Assembly (NCBI RefSeq): GCF_009765375.1
Contig: NZ_VTOK01000010.1
Span: 1 to 64,000 of the forward strand
From: Alteribacillus sp. YIM 98480
Lineage (GTDB): Bacteria > Bacillota > Bacilli > Bacillales > Marinococcaceae
Length of the DNA stretch: 64,000 bases
Reading direction: 5' to 3'
Shown here one piece after another: positions 1 to 8,226 of the stretch. Under the pieces are notes generated by a model that saw only the letters and a list, made by a program, of their open reading frames with translations, searched no databases and was not told the DNA's origin. Both the position numbers and the translations under genes were made by a program. The number at the start of each line of letters is the position of its first letter. Position 1 is the first letter of the stretch.

Positions 1-103
1 GTCGCGGTTTTAGCAAAAGTTCCTCTTTATCGTGTGCGCCTGAGCGGCTGGGCGCTGAAGCTAGACATGTAAAACGCCAACTATTTATAATTTCTTACCT
101 TTT
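1..103 (-). repeat. Family-1 interspersed repeat, copy A (cut by window edge)
   Basis: This is the conserved end of a repeat found six times in the window: a CCTGAGCGGCTGGGCGCTGA block, then CTAGACATGT, AAAACGCCAACT and a TATAATTTCTTACC end. The TTACC end lies about 15 bases beyond the terminator of the dctP-like gene. Read on the minus strand, the element starts right after that terminator. The rest lies outside the window. No protein is encoded. Confidence 0.85.
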
Positions 104-118
104 AAAGAAAAAAGAGTC

Positions 119-163
119 CTTCTTGGGCTTGTACTCTTTTCCCTCTATTACAAACCCAAGAAG
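119..163 (-). terminator. Rho-independent terminator of the TRAP solute-binding gene
   Basis: The arms CTTCTTGGGnTTGT and ACAAnCCCAAGAAG can pair over about 14 bp. On the minus strand they are followed by a T-rich stretch (CTCTTTTTTC). It lies 35 bases past the stop codon of the upstream gene, so no DctQ or DctM gene can follow in the same short transcript. Confidence 0.75.
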
Positions 164-197
164 CGTACGGAAAAAACATAACAGATTGAAATAATAA

Positions 198-1217
198 TTA
201 GTCTTGGTTAGCTTCTTCAATATCTTCCTCTAACCCTGGGGCTAACATTGTTTCCACAATTTCATCTGTAGCAGGCATGGCTGCTTGTCGAAATTCTTCT
301 TTGTCCACTTCAATTATTTCCATACCTTCCTCTTCTATTGTTTTTACAAATTCTTTGTTTTCTTCCTCAACTATATCTGCTAGATAATCTACTGTGTCTT
401 GAACAGCTTCCTCTAAAGCATTTTGTTGATTTTCATTTAATTTGTCCTGCCATGTTTTTTCACTTACTAAAAACTCATACACCGCTTCGATGTGACCTAC
501 ATCAATTGCATAATCCTGATATTCCCACATCTGTCTGCCTACAATATTATTAAGGGTATTTTCTTGTGCATCGACTGTGCCTGTTTGCAATGCTGACACA
601 ATTTCGCTTGCAGATATAGGGGTTGGAAGGGCACCCAGCTCTTCAAAAACAGGAATCCATGTTTCAAATTCAGGCATTCTTATTTTTAATCCTTCTAATT
701 CTTCAGGATTAGAAAAGGGTTTATTTGAAGTAACCCAGCGCCCACCATAGCTTTGCATACCTAACGTCCGTATCCCGCCTTCTTCTATAGCTTTTTCATT
801 AATCTGCTGTCTCATGTCATCATCGATAAACTTCTGCATAGCTTCGAAGTCTTTAAATAGAAACGGAACATTAATGGCATTGTACTCGGGATAATAAGCG
901 TCTGCATGCAACACCCCCATTCCTAGATCAATTTCTCCAGCTTCCATTTGGCTTAACTGTTCATTTTCGCCTCCTAATTGCCCTCCCATGAAATATTCTA
1001 CTTCAATAGAACCGTCACTTAATTCAGTAATACGTTCATCAAAATGTTCTCTCATAGCTGCTGTGATTCCTGAATCATCGTTTGTTGTAGCAAAAGTCAG
1101 ATGTACTGTATCGTCAGAGCTTCCAGTGGTTTCATCAGATCCTCCAGCACTTTCTTCTTCTCCGCATCCTGCAAGTAAAAAAACAACGGCTAAGGGCCCC
1201 ATTAAATATTTTTTCAT
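198..1217 (-). CDS. TRAP transporter solute-binding lipoprotein, DctP family
   Basis: This 339-residue extracytoplasmic protein should capture an organic acid for a tripartite ATP-independent (TRAP) sodium symporter. The N-terminus is a lipoprotein signal with lipobox LAGC and Cys18 as the lipidation site, followed by an acidic Ser/Gly linker. The body has typical DctP features, including a GGRWVTSNKPF segment, LKIRMPE, and the VDAQENTLNNI ligand-loop region where the conserved Arg and Asn of the family fall. The membrane partners DctQ and DctM are missing: the gene is followed by a terminator and a repeat, and a lyase gene lies upstream. A perfect-core cre site stands 27 bases before the start, suggesting catabolite repression. 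The substrate cannot be read from sequence. Confidence 0.9.
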   Translation of the reverse strand: MKKYLMGPLAVVFLLAGCGEEESAGGSDETTGSSDDTVHLTFATTNDDSGITAAMREHFDERITELSDGSIEVEYFMGGQLGGENEQLSQMEAGEIDLGMGVLHADAYYPEYNAINVPFLFKDFEAMQKFIDDDMRQQINEKAIEEGGIRTLGMQSYGGRWVTSNKPFSNPEELEGLKIRMPEFETWIPVFEELGALPTPISASEIVSALQTGTVDAQENTLNNIVGRQMWEYQDYAIDVGHIEAVYEFLVSEKTWQDKLNENQQNALEEAVQDTVDYLADIVEEENKEFVKTIEEEGMEIIEVDKEEFRQAAMPATDEIVETMLAPGLEEDIEEANQD

Positions 1218-1243
1218 TTTCCCACCTCTTCATATTCTCATAT

Positions 1244-1257
1244 TGACAACGCTTACA
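1244..1257 (-). promoter_or_regulatory. Candidate CcpA cre site upstream of the TRAP gene
   Basis: On the minus strand this reads TGTAAGCGTTGTCA, which matches the cre consensus TGWAARCGYTWNCW with one mismatch. The identical 14-mer occurs at 34860-34873 in front of glpF. Its place just upstream of the start fits repression of transport during growth on preferred sugars. Confidence 0.6.
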
Positions 1258-1362
1258 AAATAATATTTAATCCCTACTACATAAATAGAGACTTTGATTA
1301 AGTTAAACTAATTTTCTTTCCAATTTTATTCATCCAATACATTTATTCTAAATATTAAGAAA

Positions 1363-1376
1363 TTGTATACATTAAT
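1363..1376. promoter_or_regulatory. TGTATACATTAAT element, copy 1
   Basis: TTGTATACATTAAT contains the palindrome TGTATACA, a form common among GntR-type operators. The 13-mer TGTATACATTAAT recurs in inverted orientation at 2482-2494. The copies lie about 150 bases upstream of the TRAP gene and about 220 bases upstream of the HMG-CoA lyase gene, so one regulator may control both. The regulator is not identified. Confidence 0.4.
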
Positions 1377-1384
1377 GAGTGAAG

Positions 1385-2266
1385 TTAACTCTTAACCTTA
1401 TTTTGTTTTTCGTACAGTACTTCTGGAAAATCGTGATCAAACGTTTTTACATCATCCAATTTGATTTCAAAGTTGGTACCTTGCCGCTCCATAAATTCTA
1501 ACACTTGGCTTGCTTTAATATTCCCGGGCGACCCCGGAGCATATGGACAACCCCCTAAACCTGCCTGTGCTACATCATACAATCTAACTCCTGCCTGCAT
1601 GCCTGCTAAAACATTTGTTAAACCATACCCATAGGTATCGTGCAGATGCAGACTAATTAGTGTATCAGGAAACTTATCCGCTAACCTGCTGCAATATTCA
1701 TACACCATTTTAGGAGTAGCTGTTCCTATTGTATCACCAAGTCCCAATTCATCGACCCCGCTGTCAATCAATCGTTCTGCAATTCTTTCTACCTCTGAAT
1801 AAGGTACGACTCCGGAATAAGGACACGTAAATGCAGTAGCAATCCCCCCGACTATTTTTCTCTTGTCTTGCCGGGCCTGCTGTATTAAATCTCCTACTGC
1901 ATTTAAAGATTCATCCGTGGTTTTATTAAGATTCGCTTTATTATGAGCATTACTTGCCGATAGAAAAAATTTAGCCGTACCAATACCTGTATTCATAAAC
2001 CTCTCAAGACCTTTTTGATTAGGAATTAACGCCTCATACTCTACCCCCTCTACTAACGGGAGTTGTCTTGCTAGTTCGTCAGCATCACTAAGAGCCGGCA
2101 CCCATTTCGGGTGTACAAACGATGTTACTTCAATACAAGAAAATCCAGCATTAATAATACGATCTAGCCAACGTAGTTTATTTTTTGTACTCAAGTGATA
2201 ATTTTCGTTTTGCAAACCATCTCTTAAGGTTACGTCTCGAACATTTATTTCTTCTGGAAATATCAA
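1385..2266 (-). CDS. Hydroxymethylglutaryl-CoA lyase
   Basis: The 293-residue enzyme should split HMG-CoA into acetyl-CoA and acetoacetate, the last step of leucine breakdown. It is a DRE-TIM metallolyase. Visible motifs are VTLRDGLQNE near the N-terminus (catalytic Arg-Asp), SLHLHDTYGYGLTN with the metal-binding HxH, and GLGGCPYAPGSPGN, the family signature with the active-site Cys. The start is TTG, set by AGAAAGGAG eight bases upstream. It follows the 2-oxoacid dehydrogenase operon on the same strand but is separated by 345 bases, so it may have its own promoter. Related to B. subtilis YngG. Confidence 0.9.
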   Translation of the reverse strand: MIFPEEINVRDVTLRDGLQNENYHLSTKNKLRWLDRIINAGFSCIEVTSFVHPKWVPALSDADELARQLPLVEGVEYEALIPNQKGLERFMNTGIGTAKFFLSASNAHNKANLNKTTDESLNAVGDLIQQARQDKRKIVGGIATAFTCPYSGVVPYSEVERIAERLIDSGVDELGLGDTIGTATPKMVYEYCSRLADKFPDTLISLHLHDTYGYGLTNVLAGMQAGVRLYDVAQAGLGGCPYAPGSPGNIKASQVLEFMERQGTNFEIKLDDVKTFDHDFPEVLYEKQNKVKS

Positions 2267-2481
2267 GTGTTTTGCTCCTTTCTGTTCGTTATTTTAATAT
2301 TTTTTTGTATCCATCACATTTTCTATTTCTGTTGTTTATTGACTAAACGTGATGACCCTGTTTTAACGTTATTGTTATTCCTTGTTGTATGTACCTTCAT
2401 TAAATAGATTACAATCTGTCCTAGTTAACATGACTTCCCTCCTGACAAGCTACTGTTCAGCATAAATAATCTGAAAATTCA

Positions 2482-2494
2482 ATTAATGTATACA
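2482..2494. promoter_or_regulatory. TGTATACATTAAT element, copy 2, in the 2267-2611 gap
   Basis: ATTAATGTATACA is the reverse complement of the element at 1363-1376. It lies in the AT-rich gap between the esterase and HMG-CoA lyase genes. Nothing else in this gap could be recognised: no open frame with a ribosome binding site and no convincing terminator. Confidence 0.4.
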
Positions 2495-2611
2495 CTTAAT
2501 TTCTCTAAACATATCAATGTCCAGTGTTTTTGTCAATATGTTTTAAAAATTATTAATTATTGTAAATTTAGTATGAAAATGAAAAATCTTCATTCTGTCA
2601 TTATTCATCTC

Positions 2612-3517
2612 CTAATTAAATGATTTCTGTTGATGTAATAATTGAAACGAGTCCCATAGCAATTTGCTAGTATTTATTTGGCTGCTTACCTTACCGAACG
2701 CTGGAACTTGCACTTTCGGACCACCCGGCCAAGTATGCCCTCCTCCTTTCACCGTGTAAAGAACTGCTGTCATCCCCCCCTTTTCTGCCACGTAAAGACT
2801 TCCTTCTACACGTGTGGGATCGTTAAGAGATATAGGAGATAAGCGTTCATTTCTTATTTCCCAGGAAGAAGCAGATTGATAGGTCCACCATTCTACCGTC
2901 GACTTCGCTCCTAACAATCCATCGACTTCATAAGACACCTCCCCTTTTGCATCTTCCTCTGCATATGGCACAACAGGGTCCTCATTTCCCATCACAAATA
3001 TTAATGGCGGCAGCACACCAACCTCCTTCTTTTTATAAATTTCCGGTAGTGGACCAGCTACAGCTCCCACAGCTGAAAATGTGTCCGGCATTTCTATTGC
3101 CAGTCTTAAACTAAAACTAGCTCCATTCGAAAAACCAGTTGCATATACTTGATCAAAAGCAATGTTATGCGTTAAGTTCCATTGGTTCAGCAATTCTTCA
3201 ACAAATTCGACATCTTTTACTCCCGCTTCATAGGCCAGACTTCCTTCTTTTCCTTCATTCCATTGTTTTGAACGAGGATCCTCATTCTTTAATTGTTTAG
3301 AGTCAGGATAAATAACAATAAATTGTTCTGATTCTGCTAACTTATGAAAGTTCGTTAATCTGCTGTGATAGTTTGCATCGCTGCCTGCTCCGTGAAAGCT
3401 GAAAAGTAGAGGGACTGATGTGTCATCCTGAAGGGAGGCAGGTATATAATATAAATACTTTCTTGTCTCTCCTGCTGTTTCTATTGTTTCTTCGACAAGT
3501 TCTCCTTTTGTAACCAC
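2612..3517 (-). CDS. PHB depolymerase-like alpha/beta-hydrolase esterase
   Basis: The 301-residue hydrolase belongs to the LpqC / polyhydroxybutyrate depolymerase-like esterase family. It has an oxyanion-hole region (LFSFHGAGSDANYH), the nucleophile elbow GFSNGAS, an Asp region (GNEDPVVPY) and a histidine in GGGHTWPGG, so the Ser-Asp-His triad looks complete. No signal peptide is visible, so it is probably cytosolic. It begins with GTG behind AAGGGGTGG, 15 bases after the E3 stop, and so is the fifth gene of the dehydrogenase operon. The natural ester is unknown. An acyl-thioester or acyl-ester product of the neighbouring complex is a possible substrate, but that is inference. Confidence 0.8.
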   Translation of the reverse strand: MVTKGELVEETIETAGETRKYLYYIPASLQDDTSVPLLFSFHGAGSDANYHSRLTNFHKLAESEQFIVIYPDSKQLKNEDPRSKQWNEGKEGSLAYEAGVKDVEFVEELLNQWNLTHNIAFDQVYATGFSNGASFSLRLAIEMPDTFSAVGAVAGPLPEIYKKKEVGVLPPLIFVMGNEDPVVPYAEEDAKGEVSYEVDGLLGAKSTVEWWTYQSASSWEIRNERLSPISLNDPTRVEGSLYVAEKGGMTAVLYTVKGGGHTWPGGPKVQVPAFGKVSSQINTSKLLWDSFQLLHQQKSFN

Positions 3518-3532
3518 TTTTCCACCCCTTTT

Positions 3533-4945
3533 CTAAGGTTGATGCACTGCTTTTCCGAGAAGTCCTTCTGCTGCTTCTAACCATGCTTCATTGATACTTG
3601 GGTGAGGATAATAGGGATAAGTGACATCTTCCACGCGCCCTCCCATTTCAAGAACTTGAACGGCAGCGGTAATCATTTCTGCTGATCCGTACCCAATAGC
3701 ATGATACCCTAAAATAACGTCTGTTTCTTTTTCGCTGATGATTTTAACAAGTCCTTCTGGTTCATTGGACAGGGCAGCGTAGCCGTTCGCTCGCAGTGGA
3801 AATTGGCTTATTAAGATATCATGTCCTTCCTGCAGAGCTTCCTCTTCGGTCAGACCAACAACCGCAATTGGTTTTACCGTATGAACGACTACTGGACAAA
3901 GACCCGGCTCCCATTCACTATTTTTTCCTGCTGCCTGTTCACCAGCTGCTTTACCCTGCTTGATTGCTTCTACGGCTAGAGAGCCTGATGCTGTAACATC
4001 GCCGACAGCATAGATATGCGATTTACTCGTCTGAGTCGTATTCGTTATAGGTATAAATCCATTTTCCGTTTTTTCAACTCCACACGCTTCTAGTTGCAGC
4101 AAGTTTGTGTTAGCTGACTGCTCACCAGCTGCAAATAGATGGGATGCTTCTATTGTGGTTTCCCCTTTAGAAGTGACGACGGTCACATGAACGTCTTCTT
4201 TGGACGCGTTCACATTTGTGATTTTTGCTTCTTTGTATACTTTTATTTTTCTTTTTTTCAATAATCGAGAAAGTTCTTTATTAATACTATTATCAAAAGA
4301 AAATTCACGTTTTTCTTTATCCAGTATCATTGATATTTTAGATCCAAAGCTGGCGAATACAGATGCTGCCTCTAATGTCGTATAATCCGATCCATATAAT
4401 ATAAGATGTTTGGGGATTTCTTCTAATCTATAAAGAGAAGCACCAAGTATTATTCTCTCGTTGTTAGCTGGTATTTCTTCCGGAAGCTTATAAGATGCTC
4501 CTGCAGCGATAATTGCCTGCTCAAATTTATATTTTTCAAAAGCATCTTGTCGTTCAACACCTATTTCCGTATCGGATATAAAAGAAGCAGTACCTTGGAT
4601 ACGCTCAATTTTATATTTTTTCAATAATGCTTCTACTCCCTGGTTAAGAGAACCTATAATTTTATCTTTACGTTCTTGGAGTGTTTTCAAATCAATGGAA
4701 GGTTCACCATTTCCGTGAATACCGAAAAACTCCATTTCTTTCGCTTTTTGTATCCTCCCTGCTGCTTCGGTAAAAAGCTTAGAGGGTATACAGCTGTCAT
4801 GTAAACACATTCCACCTGTCTTGTTCTGTTCAATGATCGCTACTTCTTTACCTAGCTGAGCAGCACGGACAGCCGCATGATAGCCTCCAGGGCCGCCTCC
4901 GATAACGACAACTTCTATTTCGTGAGCAAAATCTCCAACCACCAT
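3533..4945 (-). CDS. Dihydrolipoyl dehydrogenase-like E3, degenerate NAD-binding motif
   Basis: A 470-residue flavoprotein disulfide reductase. The FAD motif GGGPGG (about residues 16-21), the redox pair C47-C52 in GGMCLHDSC, the second FAD motif IYAVGDV and the C-terminal HPSINEA (catalytic His and Glu) are all present. The central NAD-binding loop, normally GGGYIG, reads GSDYTT at about residues 184-189, so both key glycine positions are changed. NAD binding may be weak, altered or lost. The ATG directly abuts the E2 stop codon. By position it is the E3 of the operon, but its electron acceptor is uncertain. Confidence 0.85.
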   Translation of the reverse strand: MVVGDFAHEIEVVVIGGGPGGYHAAVRAAQLGKEVAIIEQNKTGGMCLHDSCIPSKLFTEAAGRIQKAKEMEFFGIHGNGEPSIDLKTLQERKDKIIGSLNQGVEALLKKYKIERIQGTASFISDTEIGVERQDAFEKYKFEQAIIAAGASYKLPEEIPANNERIILGASLYRLEEIPKHLILYGSDYTTLEAASVFASFGSKISMILDKEKREFSFDNSINKELSRLLKKRKIKVYKEAKITNVNASKEDVHVTVVTSKGETTIEASHLFAAGEQSANTNLLQLEACGVEKTENGFIPITNTTQTSKSHIYAVGDVTASGSLAVEAIKQGKAAGEQAAGKNSEWEPGLCPVVVHTVKPIAVVGLTEEEALQEGHDILISQFPLRANGYAALSNEPEGLVKIISEKETDVILGYHAIGYGSAEMITAAVQVLEMGGRVEDVTYPYYPHPSINEAWLEAAEGLLGKAVHQP

Positions 4946-6127
4946 TTATATCAGCTCCACAAACAAAAGGTTCGGTTCTTCTATTAATTGAATGAAATAA
5001 CTCATGAATGCACTAGCTTCAGCTCCTGTCGTTACACGTCTGTCACAAGTAAGCGAAACGTCCATTAACTGGCGGATATGGATTTCCTTTTGATACACAG
5101 CCGGTTTTTCTTTTATTCGATGAAAGGTCATCATGTTTCCTTTTGAATAGCCAATCGGTGTTGGACGAACCGGGGGTTGCTCAGGGTCTATGTTGCTTAC
5201 AGCAAAGGTAATCTTACCTTTTTGATTTTCTTTCCCTTGTTTTGCTTGCTCTGTTACAGTTTTTAGTGTTTCATCGATCTGAGAAATAGACAGGTTTTGT
5301 ACATCTTCCAATACTGGAACTCTCATCCCGTTCTCCAACTCTGTAACCAGCCCCAAATGGCATCTTTCTTCTCCACTATTTAAGGACTGATAGTGGCGGA
5401 GAGCTTCTCGCAAAGCTTTTATTAAAAACGCCTGAACGGTTATTTCCAAGTTGTACCGGTTATATAATTTATCTTTTATTTCTAAAATATTGGTCATATC
5501 TACTTCGTTCCAATAAGTGAATGAAGGCAGGACAAAGAAAGAACCGGTCTCTCGCTGTTGTTGATCATCTGTACTTTGCATAGCTGTTGATTCTGATATC
5601 GGTGCTTTAATATCAGAAGTATCATTGCTGTCATCACCATGCTTTTGCAGTCTGATATATGCATAGACATCATCCTCAACAACTCTGCCCGCCGGCCCGC
5701 TGCCTTTAATTTGTTCAATATCAACATCGTTATCTCGGGCAATTTTTCTCGTGTATGGTGCAGCGATTACTCTCTTTCGCCGAGGCGGGGTTACAACCGC
5801 GTTAAAACTGGAAATAGCAGCTCCACCAGTTGGAGAGGGGGCTTCTTCTTTTGACTGGATATGTTCTGCTTTTGGTTCGTGCTCGCCTTTTTGACCATCA
5901 TTAATAAGAAGAATCGTTTCTCCAACTTCGACCACATCTCCTACTTCTGCCTTTATTTCATCGATAGTACCTGCTTTTGGTGCTGACAATTCAGCACTCA
6001 TTTTATCTGTTTGAACCTCTACAAGCGGTTGATCATTTTTAACGGTATCGCCCGGCTGCACATAATAATTCAAAATTTCAGCTTCATGCATGCCCTCGCC
6101 AATATCATGAAGTTTTACTTCTATCAT
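4946..6127 (-). CDS. 2-oxoacid dehydrogenase E2-like lipoyl protein lacking catalytic HRxxDG
   Basis: The 393-residue protein has an N-terminal lipoyl domain (residues 1-75, with the lipoyl Lys in VQTDKMSAE), an Ala/Ser-rich linker, a peripheral subunit-binding domain (APYTRKIARDNDVDIEQI and GSGPAGRV) and a C-terminal acyltransferase-like domain. In that last domain the catalytic DHRxxDG motif reads DRRVTTG (about residues 362-368): the catalytic His is Arg and the Asp is Thr. The region before it also diverges from usual E2s. Transfer of the acyl group to CoA is therefore doubtful. The start is ATG behind AAAGGAG. It lies 33 bases after E1beta and directly abuts E3. Confidence 0.85.
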   Translation of the reverse strand: MIEVKLHDIGEGMHEAEILNYYVQPGDTVKNDQPLVEVQTDKMSAELSAPKAGTIDEIKAEVGDVVEVGETILLINDGQKGEHEPKAEHIQSKEEAPSPTGGAAISSFNAVVTPPRRKRVIAAPYTRKIARDNDVDIEQIKGSGPAGRVVEDDVYAYIRLQKHGDDSNDTSDIKAPISESTAMQSTDDQQQRETGSFFVLPSFTYWNEVDMTNILEIKDKLYNRYNLEITVQAFLIKALREALRHYQSLNSGEERCHLGLVTELENGMRVPVLEDVQNLSISQIDETLKTVTEQAKQGKENQKGKITFAVSNIDPEQPPVRPTPIGYSKGNMMTFHRIKEKPAVYQKEIHIRQLMDVSLTCDRRVTTGAEASAFMSYFIQLIEEPNLLFVELI

Positions 6128-6160
6128 TGGGACGTCTCCTTTCCTTTAAATTGATATACT

Positions 6161-7159
6161 TCAAAACGATATACTCCGCTGTATGGCGTTTTTTATCTTT
6201 TCCGGGCTTGGAATATACTCATTTTCCAATGAATAAACAGGTACCGGTATGTCAAATCCGCATACCCTTTCTACAGGGGAACGCAGATATAAAAACGATG
6301 TATCATTAATTACCGACATAACTTCTCCGCTAACACCTCCAGTAGCTGGGGCCTCATGAACGATGAGTGCTCTTCCTGTTTTTTGTACGGAAGCTGCAAT
6401 GGTGTCTTTATCCATTGGATACAGAGTCCGTAAGTCAATGACTTCACATGAGACATTTTGTTCCTTTTCGATTTGCTCTACAGCCTTCATCGTTTCAATT
6501 GTCATCGCTCCCCACGTGAAAACAGAGATATCTTCCCCTTCTTTTCGCACTGCTGCTTTTCCGAGTTTTATTGTATATTTTTCTTCCGGCACCTCCACTC
6601 GAGAAGAGCGATAACAACGCATGGGCTCTAAAAATAAAACAGGGTTCGGATCGTTAACACTTTCAATGAGAAGCCCTTTTGCATCATACGCATTTGATGG
6701 GACAACTACTTTAATACCAGGCATATGCGTAAATAGAGCTTCGACACTATCGGAATGAATTTCTGGAGCTTTCACCCCTGCACCGTACGGAGCACGAATA
6801 ACGATCGGAGCTGTATAACGTCCCATAGAACGCTGGCGTATCCGGGTCGCGTGGGTCATTATCTGATTAAAAGCTGGATAAATGAAACCGAAAAACTGCA
6901 TTTCCGCAATTGGCTTAAAACCGTTGACTGCAAGACCAATGGAGGTTCCAATGATACCGGATTCAGCAAGCGGTGTATCAATAATCCGTTCTTTTCCAAA
7001 CTCCTCATAGAGTCCTTCTGTCGCTCGAAACACCCCGCCGTTCACGCCGACATCCTGCCCCATCACTAACACGTTTTCATCTTCTGCAAGCATTGTTCTC
7101 ATAGCATCATTAATACCTTGAATCATAGTCATTTTTTTCATTTGAACAGATGTCGTCAT
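6161..7159 (-). CDS. 2-oxoacid dehydrogenase E1 component, beta subunit
   Basis: The 332-residue beta subunit pairs with E1alpha to decarboxylate a 2-oxoacid with thiamine diphosphate. Family blocks are intact: VLVMGQDVGVNGGVFRATEGL, RIIDTPLAESGIIGTSIGLA, and APYGAGVKAPEIHSDSVEALF with the conserved His, then the C-terminal transketolase domain (VIDLRTLYPMD). Its ATG overlaps the E1alpha stop in TAATG, so translation is coupled. The substrate could be pyruvate, a branched-chain 2-oxoacid or acetoin; sequence inspection does not decide it. Confidence 0.9.
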   Translation of the reverse strand: MTTSVQMKKMTMIQGINDAMRTMLAEDENVLVMGQDVGVNGGVFRATEGLYEEFGKERIIDTPLAESGIIGTSIGLAVNGFKPIAEMQFFGFIYPAFNQIMTHATRIRQRSMGRYTAPIVIRAPYGAGVKAPEIHSDSVEALFTHMPGIKVVVPSNAYDAKGLLIESVNDPNPVLFLEPMRCYRSSRVEVPEEKYTIKLGKAAVRKEGEDISVFTWGAMTIETMKAVEQIEKEQNVSCEVIDLRTLYPMDKDTIAASVQKTGRALIVHEAPATGGVSGEVMSVINDTSFLYLRSPVERVCGFDIPVPVYSLENEYIPSPEKIKNAIQRSISF

Positions 7160-8226
7160 TAGGATTTCCTCCCTTTTACCGCTAGATGTTCATCAATTTG
7201 TTCTTGTATCGTCCAAGTTGGCACATCAAACACATGATCAAATAATTGACTCATATCAGGCTCTGGATAATTTTCCATTTCTTCCAAGGCTGTTTCGATT
7301 TCTTTATTAATATCTTCTTGCAATGCTGCCGTCCAGGCGTCTTCCCATTCCCCTTCATTTTTCAAATATCGTTCCAGCCGCAGAAGTGGATCAGTTGTCT
7401 CCCGCCTTTTCTCACTTTCTGATTGATCTCGGTATTTTGAAGGATCATCTGCCGTTGTATGTGCTCCATAGCGCCAAGTCACCGCTTCCAGTAACGTCGG
7501 CCCCTCCCCCTTACGAGCACGTTCAACCGCTTCTTTTACTGCAAAATAAACAGCCAATATATCATTTCCGTCTACACGGGCACATTCCATATCATAGCCT
7601 AGTCCTTTTTGGGCAATCGTCTTCGTATTCATTTGCTTTTCCATCGGCACACTGATTGCAAATCCATTATTCTGGTTAAAAAACACTGCCGGCACCTGGA
7701 AAACGCTTGCAAAATTTAACCCTTCATGAAAATCCCCCTCTGATGTAGCACCATCTCCAAAGTACACGAGGGATACACGATCACTGCCGCGTTTTTTCTC
7801 GGCCCACGCAGCGCCGGCCGCATGTGGGAGCTGGGATGCAATTGGAATAGCAGGCGGAAAAATATTAATTCCTTCAGGAGGAAGCCCCCCTTCAATTCGC
7901 CCCCGCCAATTTAACAAAAGATTTCTCATGGAGTGACCAAACGTTAATGTTGCTGCATGATCGCGATATGTCGGAAACATCCAATCGCCTTTTTCTAATG
8001 CCGCAGCACTGCCAACTTGTGCTGCTTCCTGACCCTCATATTGCACATATGTTCCTATCCGGCCCTGACGCTGCAGTTTCACCGATTTTTTGTCCAGTAG
8101 ACGAGCTCTTAGCATGAGATAATAGAAATGTTTTATTTGTTCAATCGATATTTTGTCTATCCCAGCGTCTGGATTGACTTTTCCTTCTTCGTTTAAGATT
8201 TGCTGCATAGGAAATTTATCTAACAT
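7159..8226 (-). CDS. 2-oxoacid dehydrogenase E1 component, alpha subunit
   Basis: First gene of the operon, 355 residues. It carries the thiamine diphosphate motif, GDGATSEGDF through to NQNN with the usual spacing, and the phosphorylation-loop-like stretch YGAHTTADDPSKYR. The block FPPAIPIASQLPHAAGAAWA resembles PdhA-type alpha subunits of Bacillus. ATG follows AAGGAAGGTGG. E1 looks fully active, in contrast to the damaged E2 and E3 motifs downstream. The 525-base region upstream must hold the promoter. Confidence 0.9.
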   Translation of the reverse strand: MLDKFPMQQILNEEGKVNPDAGIDKISIEQIKHFYYLMLRARLLDKKSVKLQRQGRIGTYVQYEGQEAAQVGSAAALEKGDWMFPTYRDHAATLTFGHSMRNLLLNWRGRIEGGLPPEGINIFPPAIPIASQLPHAAGAAWAEKKRGSDRVSLVYFGDGATSEGDFHEGLNFASVFQVPAVFFNQNNGFAISVPMEKQMNTKTIAQKGLGYDMECARVDGNDILAVYFAVKEAVERARKGEGPTLLEAVTWRYGAHTTADDPSKYRDQSESEKRRETTDPLLRLERYLKNEGEWEDAWTAALQEDINKEIETALEEMENYPEPDMSQLFDHVFDVPTWTIQEQIDEHLAVKGRKS

